Assembly (NCBI GenBank): GCA_903862955.1
Contig: CAIPAH010000013.1
Span: forward strand, 218,049-282,048
Length of the DNA: 64,000 nucleotides
Origin: an uncultured Opitutia bacterium
Lineage (GTDB): Bacteria > Verrucomicrobiota > Verrucomicrobiia > Opitutales > Opitutaceae
Direction: 5' to 3'
The notes under the pieces were generated by a model. That model made no database searches. It had not been told where the DNA came from and saw only the letters and a list, made by a program, of their open reading frames with translations. Made by a program: the position numbers and the translations under genes. Every line of letters begins with the position of its first letter. The stretch's first letter is position 1. Positions 53,399 to 60,408 of this stretch are shown one piece after another.

Positions 53399-55416
53399 GG
53401 CGAGACCTCCTTCACGGGAATGGGGCTGCGGGTGGCCGAGCCGGCGTCGGCGGGAGGCTTGGCGGCCGTCGTGGCGACGGAGGCGACCCGGCTCATCTTG
53501 CGGGCGTAGCTCGGGCCGCCCTCGATGAAGGCCTGATATTCCTCCCCGAAGTAGCGGAGGGTGGAGAGCACGGGATTCGGCGCGGTCTGGCCGAGGCCGC
53601 AGAGCGAGGCCTTTTGCATGGCGTGGCAGATGCGGTGGATCAGCGCGAGGTCGCCGGGGGCGCCGCGACCGCGGGAAATACGGTCGAGCACCTGCTGGAG
53701 CTGGTAGCCGCCGATGCGGCAGGGGGCGCACTTGCCGCAGGATTCGTCGACACAGAAGCGCAGGTAGAACTTGGCGACGTCGACCATCGAGTCGCTCTGG
53801 TCCATGACCAGCATCCCGCCGGAACCCATGATTGAGCCCAGCTGCTGCAGGGTTTCATAACTGACCGGCGTATGGAGGAGGGGCGTGGGAATGACGCCGC
53901 CGGAGGGGCCGCCCGTCTGGACGGCCTTGATTTCCTTGCCGTCGAGCACGCCGCCGCAGACGTCGAAGACAATCTCGCGGAGCGTGGTGCCCATGGGGAC
54001 CTCGACCAGCTGGGCGTTGCGGACCTTGCCGGTGACGGCGAAGACCTTGGTGCCGCGGGAAGTCTCGGTGCCGTGGCTGGCGTACCAGGCGCCGCCGCGC
54101 AGGAGGATGGCGGGGACGATGGCGAGGGTCTCGACGTTGTTGATGGCGGTGGGCATGCCCCAGAGGCCGCGCACGGAAGGATAGGGTGGGCGGGGGCTCG
54201 GGCTGCCGCGGCGTCCCTCGATCGACGCGATCAGGGCGGTTTCCTCGCCGCAGACGAATGCCCCCGCGCCGAGGCGGATCTTGGCGTCGAAATCAAAACC
54301 GCTGCCAAGAATGTTGCGGCCGAGGAGTCCGCGTTCACGCGCCTGGTCGAGGGCGCGCTGGATGCGTTCCACGGCCTTGGGATACTCGGCGCGGATGTAG
54401 AAGTAGCCCATCGAGGCGCCCATCGCAAAGGCGGCAATCATCATGCCTTCGAGGACGGTGTGTGGATCGCTTTCCAGGACGCTCCGGTCCATGAATGCGC
54501 CGGGATCACCCTCGTCGCCGTTGCAGATGACGTAATGCTGGGCGGAGGGCTGCGCGCGCGTGAGCTGCCACTTCATCCAGGTCGGAAATCCCGCGCCGCC
54601 GCGACCGCGCAGCGCGCTGACTTTCATCTCGGCGATGACCTGTTCGGGCGTGAGCGTAAACAAGGCCTTGGCGAGCGCCTGATAGCCCTGGGCGCGTCCA
54701 AGATAGTCCTCGAGGCTGTCAGGGTCGACCTCGCCGCAGTGGCGGAGGACGATGCGGACCTGCTTGTCGGGCATCTTCCAGAGCAGGTCGTCGATCACGC
54801 GGCCCCCGTCGATGGATTCGGTGACGATGCGCGCGATGTCGTGGGCGAGCACGTTGGTGTAGGTGACGGCGGAGGGCAGCAGCTGGACGACGGCGCCCTC
54901 GTCGTAGATGCCGAGATCGAGGGCGCGGACGACCTGGACGCGGTCGGCGAGCCCACGACGCTTGAGCTCCTCGCGGAAAGAGAACTGGAGGAATTCCGAC
55001 TTGTTGCCATCGGCGGCGCCGGTGTCGCCGACGAGGACGTGGGTCACGGTCGCATCCAGGACGAGGCCGCGGCGGCGCGAGGCGATGACGTGGTCGTCGA
55101 GCAGGCGATGGGCGCCGAAGTGTTCGGAGAGGAGGGTGGGGGCGAGTTCCGGGGTGAGGGCGCCGTAGTGGACGCGCGGCATGCCGGCGGCCTGGACCTC
55201 GACCACGGGATCGGCGAAGGAATAGCCCACGGAGCCGGTGCGCAGCAGTTCGCAGCCGCGATGCTGTTCGGCGAGGGCTTGTTCGAGCGCGACGTAGACG
55301 GTCTCGGCGCCAGCGGCGATGCCGCCGGTGTCGAGCTGGACGCGGATCCATTCGGTGGGATCGGGCGTAGGCTGGGCGGCAAAGTTCGCCAGGTCCTGGC
55401 GGGTGAGCGGGTTCAT
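53395..55416 (-). CDS. hydB: Atypical HydB-like NuoF subunit with Cys-less Trx-like domains (set 2)
   Basis: 673 residues from ATG 55416. The NuoF core is intact: GRGGAGFPTWMKW, NGDEGDPGAFMDR, and [4Fe-4S] ligands in ESCGKCAPCRIG ... SLCGLG. The N-terminus differs. Residues about 22-110 align without gaps to the Trx-like domain of set-1 HydB, but its four cluster Cys are Q27, G32, S62 and S66. Residues about 124-212 look like a second copy of the same domain (VLVGDTGAADGNKS, VVQLLPSAVTYTNVLA), also without the Cys. The C-terminal 2x[4Fe-4S] domain is missing; the chain ends in a short basic tail. It should still bind NAD(H) and FMN. How electrons leave it is an open question. Confidence 0.93.
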   Translation of the reverse strand: MNPLTRQDLANFAAQPTPDPTEWIRVQLDTGGIAAGAETVYVALEQALAEQHRGCELLRTGSVGYSFADPVVEVQAAGMPRVHYGALTPELAPTLLSEHFGAHRLLDDHVIASRRRGLVLDATVTHVLVGDTGAADGNKSEFLQFSFREELKRRGLADRVQVVRALDLGIYDEGAVVQLLPSAVTYTNVLAHDIARIVTESIDGGRVIDDLLWKMPDKQVRIVLRHCGEVDPDSLEDYLGRAQGYQALAKALFTLTPEQVIAEMKVSALRGRGGAGFPTWMKWQLTRAQPSAQHYVICNGDEGDPGAFMDRSVLESDPHTVLEGMMIAAFAMGASMGYFYIRAEYPKAVERIQRALDQARERGLLGRNILGSGFDFDAKIRLGAGAFVCGEETALIASIEGRRGSPSPRPPYPSVRGLWGMPTAINNVETLAIVPAILLRGGAWYASHGTETSRGTKVFAVTGKVRNAQLVEVPMGTTLREIVFDVCGGVLDGKEIKAVQTGGPSGGVIPTPLLHTPVSYETLQQLGSIMGSGGMLVMDQSDSMVDVAKFYLRFCVDESCGKCAPCRIGGYQLQQVLDRISRGRGAPGDLALIHRICHAMQKASLCGLGQTAPNPVLSTLRYFGEEYQAFIEGGPSYARKMSRVASVATTAAKPPADAGSATRSPIPVKEVSP

Positions 55417-56087
55417 GCGGTCACCCCCTTCCGAGCGCGGAGCGTGGCGACATGGCCGGCGAGATCGGAGGTCTTCACGTGGCCGCAAGTCTTGCCATCG
55501 ACCACCATGGCCGGGGCCATGCCGCAGCAGCCGATGCAGCGGACGGTGTCGAAGTGGATCTGGCGGTCGGGCGTGGTCTGGCCCTCGGCGATGCCGAGTT
55601 GGGCGCGGACCTCGTTGATGAGGTCGCCGGAGCCCTTGAGGTAGCAGGCGGTGCCGTTGCAGACGGTGAGGCTGTGCGCGCCGGGCGGCTGGAGTTTGAA
55701 GTAGTGGTAGAAGGTGATGACCTCGTAGATGCGGGCGAGCTTCACCCCGAGTTCCCGGGAAAGCTCCATGGCCACCTCGCGCGGGATGTAGCCGTGCTGG
55801 TTCTGGATGGCGTGGAGGATCATGATCAAGTTGCCCTCCTCGTTGCGCCAGTGGCTGACGTGCTGCTGGACGTCGCGCCGGATGGTGGAGTCGAGTTTGC
55901 CCTGGATGCGGCGGAGACGCTCGAGTTTCACCTCCATCAGCCGGGCCACCTCGTCCGAGATGTCGCGGGGGATGAACCCGTGCTTTTGCTCCACTTTCTC
56001 GAGCAATTCGATGAGGCTGACCTCATCGATGTTCTTGAGGTCCGCGGCCGATGCGTCCGGCCCATGCGGAGCAGGGATGGTTTTCAT
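55413..56087 (-). CDS. hydC: HydC/NuoE-like subunit with duplicated helical domain (set 2)
   Basis: 224 residues, first gene of the operon. [2Fe-2S] ligands are C-x4-C in VCNGTACYLKGS and C-x3-C in RCIGCCGMAP. The helical domain occurs twice: residues 25-58 (KHGFIPRDISDEVARLMEVK) and 87-120 (QHGYIPREVAMELSRELGVK), 14 of 34 identical. Only the second copy adjoins the cluster domain. Its stop overlaps the hydB2 start (ATGA). The first residues (MKTIPAPHGPDASAADL) are a flexible tail. Confidence 0.94.
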   Translation of the reverse strand: MKTIPAPHGPDASAADLKNIDEVSLIELLEKVEQKHGFIPRDISDEVARLMEVKLERLRRIQGKLDSTIRRDVQQHVSHWRNEEGNLIMILHAIQNQHGYIPREVAMELSRELGVKLARIYEVITFYHYFKLQPPGAHSLTVCNGTACYLKGSGDLINEVRAQLGIAEGQTTPDRQIHFDTVRCIGCCGMAPAMVVDGKTCGHVKTSDLAGHVATLRARKGVTA

Positions 56088-56371
56088 AAATAGGCGCGCC
56101 TTGCGGCTTCATGTTGCGGGGAGGGTCGCCGGCGATACATAACAATATTTAATCCTGTGCACTCCGTAGATGAGGTTATCTAATTGATTAAGGACCCTGC
56201 ATTCCCCGGGGGCGTCAGCAATTCGCCGCCAAACACAAGAATTTCGCGGAATCACACGAGTCCCACCCGCCGGTCGGGCGGGCCGCGGGCTATGCATAAG
56301 TTGCGATTGGACTGCACGAAACAAAACCGTGGGTTGTTTCTTTGGCCAAGCTGTGGTGGAATCGACCGCAA
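56088..56371. promoter_or_regulatory. Divergent promoter region of the hydrogenase operon and URO-D gene
   Basis: 284 bases between hydC2 (minus) and the fifth URO-D gene (plus). The stretch 56137-56205 is markedly AT-rich for this genome (aacaatatttaatcc, gaggttatctaattgattaag) and is the natural place for promoter and operator. It contains an imperfect dyad ttatc-taatt-gattaa (about 56174-56190). No match to a known Rex, FNR or NsrR box was found. The far side (56240-56290) holds 'cgcggaatcacacgag' words of the genome's hairpin families. Confidence 0.4.
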
Positions 56372-57463
56372 ATGCGCTGGAAAGATAACTGGGAGGAGAC
56401 GCGGCAGCATCACACCCGCTGGTGGGCGCGCGACGGGCTCGTCGTGGTGCCTTACGTTCCGGCGGGCGTGTCAGCAGAACCGGCCCGGCGGGACCCGTCG
56501 GCGCACGATCCCGGACCCCCGCGCGACGCCGAGGCGCAACACGCGGATCCGGCCTATGTCACCGCCACGAGCCACTATTGGCTCGCCACGGGAACGCTGG
56601 CGCTTGACGCGCTGCCGTTGGGTCGCGTCGACCTGGGGCCAGGCTCGCTCGCGCTGTATCTTGGCAGCGAGCCGGAATTTTCGCGCGACACGGTTTGGTT
56701 CAAACCGCTGGCGGACCAGGCCGTGCTCGAGCGTCCGCTGCGTTTCGATCCGTCCAACCGCTGGTGGCGTCGGCAACTCGCGCTCGTGGATGCGGCGCTG
56801 GAGCGCAGCGCGGGCAATTATCCGGTGGGATTTCCCGACTTGGTCGAAAATCTCGATGTGCTCGCCTCGTTGCGTGACGCGCAGACGCTGATGGTCGACC
56901 TGGTGGAACGGCCGGAGTGGGTGAAGCAGCGCATCGCGGAGATCAACCAGGCGTATTTTGAAATCTACGACCTGCTCCGCGCGCGCCTCGCGTCGCCGGA
57001 CGGCGCGTGCGCGTTCTGGGCGTTTCATTTGTGGGGCCCGGGACGCACGGCGAAGGTGCAGTGCGATGCGCTGGCGATGATCTCGCCGGCGATGTTCGAC
57101 GAGTTTGTGCGCCCCGCGCTGGCGGAGCAGTGCGACTGGCTCGACCACGCCATGTTTCATCTCGACGGCACGCAGGCGATCGCGCACCTGCCGTCGCTGC
57201 TGGCGATCCCGGGGCTGGACGCGATCGAGTATACCCCGCAGGCCGGCCTGGAGGGTGGTGGGCACGAACGCTGGTGGCCGCTCTACCGCCGCATCCTCGC
57301 GGCGGGCAAGTCGGTGCAGGTCGTCGCCGTGAAACCCACGGAAATCGCGCCGCTGCTCAACGCCATCGGCACGCGCGGGGTTTATCTGCACGTGGACGGC
57401 ATCGCCGATGCGGCGGCGTTGCGAGAGCTCGAGCGCCTCGTCCGCCGCAGCTACCCGAGCTGA
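56372..57463 (+). CDS. URO-D superfamily protein 5 (HxD type)
   Basis: 363 residues from ATG 56372 (MRWKDNWEETRQHHTRWW); a TTG at 56342 is less likely. Same superfamily as the four genes at 6944-11022 but more distant. The metal-motif position reads MFHLDGTQ (H263, D265) and the distal region YLHVDGIADA has no Cys, so no MtaA-type zinc site. N-terminus rich in Trp and charged residues. It could be a small-molecule methyltransferase-like protein. Divergent from the hydrogenase operon and possibly sharing its regulatory region. Confidence 0.7.
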   Translation: MRWKDNWEETRQHHTRWWARDGLVVVPYVPAGVSAEPARRDPSAHDPGPPRDAEAQHADPAYVTATSHYWLATGTLALDALPLGRVDLGPGSLALYLGSEPEFSRDTVWFKPLADQAVLERPLRFDPSNRWWRRQLALVDAALERSAGNYPVGFPDLVENLDVLASLRDAQTLMVDLVERPEWVKQRIAEINQAYFEIYDLLRARLASPDGACAFWAFHLWGPGRTAKVQCDALAMISPAMFDEFVRPALAEQCDWLDHAMFHLDGTQAIAHLPSLLAIPGLDAIEYTPQAGLEGGGHERWWPLYRRILAAGKSVQVVAVKPTEIAPLLNAIGTRGVYLHVDGIADAAALRELERLVRRSYPS

Positions 57464-57558
57464 GTCACCGATGCCTCGGAATCATCGCGAAAGCGTGGAG
57501 GGCTGAAACGCGGAGAAGAGCCAAGGGAGCACGGGTCACACTTTGGGGCGAATTGCCC

Positions 57559-58218
57559 ATGAGGCAGCGGGGGCGGATTGCGGCAAAATTACGGACGAAG
57601 GCGCGTCTCATTCGCCACTGGGTGCGAGTTCCGGCTGCCGTGTCCTCGGGCAACAATCCACTGGCTGGTCGCATCTTCACCATTCGTGGGTGGCGCGTGA
57701 TCCTCGATGCCGACTTGGCGCGGCTTTACGGACTGGGCACCAGCGCTTTTAACCAAGCCATCAAACGCAACGCCGCACGGTTTCCGCAGGATTTTGCGTT
57801 CCAGCTTAGCAGGGATGAACTGGCGTCAATGTGGTCACAACTGGTGACCACATCCGCTGGCTTACCGGTTCGCTCAAGGGCGAACTCGTCACAATTTGTG
57901 ACGAGTTCCACGGCCAACCGGAGGGGCAAGGCCTACCGTCCCTGGGCGTTCTCGGAGCATGGGGCGGTGATGGCAGCTAACGTATTACGCAGCCCGAAGG
58001 CGGTGGAGATGAGCGTCTACGTCGTCCGCGCCTTTGTTCGCATGCGCGAGGAACTGGCGGCGAATGCGACGATTCTGAAGCGCCTGGCCGAGATCGATCG
58101 GACGTTGCTCGAACACGACGGTGCGCTGCGGACGCTGTGGCAGAGGCTTCAGCCGCTGCTCGCGCCGCCGCCGGAACCGCCGCGACGGCGGATGGGCTTC
58201 CACGCGACGAACAGCTAG
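57559..58218 (+). CDS. ORF6N-domain protein
   Basis: 219 residues from ATG 57559. The ORF6N DNA-binding domain spans about 36-150: GRIFTIRGWRVILDADLARL, TSAFNQAIKRNAARFPQDFA, and AYRPWAFSEHGAVMAANVLR. The C-terminal 60 residues form a coiled helix and a Pro/Arg tail. The domain is typical of phage and mobile-element proteins, and the gene is less GC-rich than its neighbours, both suggesting horizontal arrival; no other phage gene is nearby. Two near-perfect palindromes lie inside the coding sequence and encode SQ-[LF]-VT repeats. The first 30 residues are atypical, so the true start may be further inside. Confidence 0.8.
   Translation: MRQRGRIAAKLRTKARLIRHWVRVPAAVSSGNNPLAGRIFTIRGWRVILDADLARLYGLGTSAFNQAIKRNAARFPQDFAFQLSRDELASMWSQLVTTSAGLPVRSRANSSQFVTSSTANRRGKAYRPWAFSEHGAVMAANVLRSPKAVEMSVYVVRAFVRMREELAANATILKRLAEIDRTLLEHDGALRTLWQRLQPLLAPPPEPPRRRMGFHATNS
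57829..57853. repeat. Perfect palindrome inside the ORF6N gene (site 1)
   Basis: Arms atgtggtcac (57829-57838) and gtgaccacat (57844-57853) are perfectly complementary around the 5-base spacer aactg. In frame it encodes MWSQLVTTS. Core GTCAC-N5-GTGAC is shared with site 2 at 57882-57908. Confidence 0.85.
57882..57908. repeat. Perfect palindrome inside the ORF6N gene (site 2)
   Basis: Arms gaactcgtcac (57882-57892) and gtgacgagttc (57898-57908) are perfectly complementary around the spacer aattt. In frame it encodes SQFVTSS. Its centre is 54 bases from that of site 1, about five helical turns. Possible self-recognition sites for the encoded DNA-binding protein, or ends of a lost element. Confidence 0.85.
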
Positions 58219-58303
58219 GATCGCGGGACTCGCTGGGGCTTCGGATGTGGCCCGATTTCATTTCCGCTTGAAGCGCCGGGAAGGCAGGGCCCTGCTCGCG
58301 GGA

Positions 58304-59329
58304 ATGGAATCGCACGCGGTGGTGTTCCCGGGGCCGAACCAGGTGGTGTTTCAGAAAATCACGTGTCCCGACCCAGGGCCGGAGGACGTCGTCATCGACG
58401 TGCATCACTCGTGGATCAGCAACGGCACGGAGGGTTCGTTCCTGCGCGGCGAGCGGCTGGAGGGCGACGTGGCGTGGAAGCCCGGCCATCCGTCACCGTT
58501 TCCGATGGTGGCGGGCTACCAGAAGGTCGGGCGCGTGCGGTGGGTCGGCGCGGCGGTGAAGAAATACGCGATCGGCGATTGGATTTTTGGGTCGATGAGC
58601 CGCGTCTGCGGGATGTTCGAGAACCGCTATGCCGGGCATGTCTCGCCCGCGGTTTGCGGCGAGGGCGCACTGATGCCGCTGCCGGCGGGCTGCGACCCGG
58701 TGGCCTTCGCGGGACTCGTGTTGACCCAAGTCGGCTACAATTGCGGCACGCGGTCGCCGGTGAAGCCGGGCCAGGTCGCGGTGATCATGGGCGACGGCCT
58801 CGTCGGGCAATGGGCGGGCCAGACGCTGGTGCAGCTCGGCGTCAAGGTGGCGATGATCGGGCGTCACCCGGACCGGCTGGCACGCTTTGCGAAGCACGGG
58901 GCGACGTTCTTGTCCGGCACCGACAACGGCCTGGCGGCGGTGCGCGCGTGGGCGCCGGGCCCGGTGCAGGTGCTGGTCGAGAGTGTGGGCAGCGCGCAGG
59001 CGATGCGGGATTACCTGCCGCTGCTGGCGCGCGACGCGCATATCGCCGTGGCGGGTTTCTACAAGCCGGCGGGCGCGGTAAACCTGCAGGACGCGCTGCA
59101 GGAATTTCGGAATTCGGAGATTTCCTTCGACCTTGTCTCAGGCGCGACGCTGCCGCGGCTGGAGGAGACGATGCGGTGGATCGCGGCGGGAAAACTCGAC
59201 ACCCTCGGCCTGCTGACGCACCGGTTTCCGGTGGAACGCGCAGCGGAGGCGTGGGCGCTGATCGAATCGAAGCGCGAGCCCGTGCTCGGCGTGGTGTTCG
59301 ACTGGCCCGCGGCGCGAACGACGGCCTGA
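58304..59329 (+). CDS. MDR-superfamily zinc-type dehydrogenase
   Basis: 341 residues from ATG 58304. GroES-like N-terminal domain followed by a Rossmann domain (VKPGQVAVIMGDGLVGQWAGQTLV near 150-173). The usual catalytic-zinc motif CGxCGxD and the structural Cys cluster are absent; the segment reads SWISNGTEGSFLRGERL. It therefore probably lacks structural zinc and resembles the threonine-dehydrogenase-like/BchC branch. Substrate unknown; sugar alcohols are plausible. A perfect inverted repeat separates it from the next MDR gene. Confidence 0.85.
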   Translation: MESHAVVFPGPNQVVFQKITCPDPGPEDVVIDVHHSWISNGTEGSFLRGERLEGDVAWKPGHPSPFPMVAGYQKVGRVRWVGAAVKKYAIGDWIFGSMSRVCGMFENRYAGHVSPAVCGEGALMPLPAGCDPVAFAGLVLTQVGYNCGTRSPVKPGQVAVIMGDGLVGQWAGQTLVQLGVKVAMIGRHPDRLARFAKHGATFLSGTDNGLAAVRAWAPGPVQVLVESVGSAQAMRDYLPLLARDAHIAVAGFYKPAGAVNLQDALQEFRNSEISFDLVSGATLPRLEETMRWIAAGKLDTLGLLTHRFPVERAAEAWALIESKREPVLGVVFDWPAARTTA

Positions 59330-59334
59330 GTTTT

Positions 59335-59391
59335 TGCCCACGGAGCACACGGAAACTTTCTCTCGGCCGGTTTCCGTGTGCTCCGTGGGCA
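59335..59391. repeat. Perfect 22-base inverted repeat
   Basis: Arms 59335-59356 (tgcccacggagcacacggaa...) and 59370-59391 are complementary at all 22 positions; loop of 13 bases. It lies between two co-oriented MDR dehydrogenase genes, six bases after the first stop and 20 bases before the second start. A partial copy of the 'gtgtgttccgtgggc' end is at about 1948-1962. Confidence 0.92.
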
Positions 59392-59411
59392 TCTCCAAAC
59401 CCCAACTCTCC

Positions 59412-60395
59412 ATGAAAATTCCCGACCGCATGAAAGTATTATCCATCGAGGCTCCGGGCCGCGCAGCTTGGAAAGATGCGCCGGTGCCGGTGCCGGCGGC
59501 GGGCGAGGTGCTGGTGCGGATCCTCGGCGTGACCACGTGTCCGCAGTGGGACCTGCATATTTTCGGCGGCTCACCGATGTTTCCCGGGCAGAAGCTGGAG
59601 TATCCGTATTTTCCCGGGCAGCCGGGCCACGAGGCGACCGGCGAGGTGGTGGCGGTCGGCGAAGGCGTGACCACGCCGCGCGTTGGTGCGCGCGTGGCGG
59701 TGTGGAAGGACACCGGGGCGCGGCCGCACGGGTGCTACGCGCAATTCAACAACCTGCGGGCGGTGGACGTGATCGAGGTGCCGGCCAGCCTGCCGCTGGC
59801 GCAGATCGCGTCGCTCGAGCTGGCGATGTGCGTGGAAACGTCCTTCCAGCAATTGGAGCGACTCGGCGGCGTCGCGGGGCGGCGGGTCGGCGCGTCCGGG
59901 CTGGGCCCGGCGGGCCTGATCGCGGTGCAGCTGGCGCGGGCGCACGGGGCGTCGGAGGTGATCGGCATCGATCCCGTGGCAGAGCGGCGCGAGCTGGCGG
60001 CCAAACTCGGTGCGGACCGCACGGTGGCGCCCGATACGGCGCTCTGGCCGGCGAACCGCGGCGACGGAGCCCTGGACGACGCGCTGGATCTCACGGGCGT
60101 GCCGGCCTCGATCGAATTCCTGATGGATCGCACGCGGCGCTGCGTGACGCTGTTCGGCGTACTGCGCGAGGAAGTGCGGTTTGGCCTGCGGCACTGGTAT
60201 CCGGGTTTGTTGCTGATGGGCTATGCCGACCACAACCGCCAGGCGGCGGAGACGGCGTTGCGGTTCATCACCGAGGGCAAGTTGCGCCTGGAACCGTTGG
60301 TCAGCGCGACGCTGCCCTTCACGCGTTACGCCGAGGGCGTGGAACTCCTGCGGCAGAAAAAGGCCGTGAAGATCCTCTTCGATCCCTGGGCGTGA
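59412..60395 (+). CDS. MDR-superfamily alcohol dehydrogenase-like protein
   Basis: 327 residues from ATG 59412 (MKIPDRMKVLSIEAPG); ATG 59430 is also possible. GroES-like domain with GQPGHEATGEVVAVGEGV (about 66-83) and Rossmann domain GASGLGPAGLIAVQLARAHG (about 161-180). A Cys in GVTTCPQWDLH is at the catalytic-zinc position, but the structural zinc Cys cluster is missing. NAD(P)-dependent oxidation of a polyol or sugar acid is likely. Second of two tandem MDR genes. Confidence 0.87.
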   Translation: MKIPDRMKVLSIEAPGRAAWKDAPVPVPAAGEVLVRILGVTTCPQWDLHIFGGSPMFPGQKLEYPYFPGQPGHEATGEVVAVGEGVTTPRVGARVAVWKDTGARPHGCYAQFNNLRAVDVIEVPASLPLAQIASLELAMCVETSFQQLERLGGVAGRRVGASGLGPAGLIAVQLARAHGASEVIGIDPVAERRELAAKLGADRTVAPDTALWPANRGDGALDDALDLTGVPASIEFLMDRTRRCVTLFGVLREEVRFGLRHWYPGLLLMGYADHNRQAAETALRFITEGKLRLEPLVSATLPFTRYAEGVELLRQKKAVKILFDPWA

Positions 60396-60408
60396 GACGG
60401 CGCCTCGC

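Noticed and set aside
47310..56087. Respiratory complex I (NuoEFG) instead of hydrogenase
   Set aside because: NuoE-, NuoF- and NuoG-like parts are present, but the third subunits carry H-cluster motifs TSCCP, MPCTAKK and CPGGCIGG, and no other nuo genes are present.
56170..56195. Rex or FNR binding site upstream of hydC2
   Set aside because: The dyad ttatc-taatt-gattaa does not fit TTGTTAA-N4-TTAACAA or TTGAT-N4-ATCAA closely enough to name a regulator.
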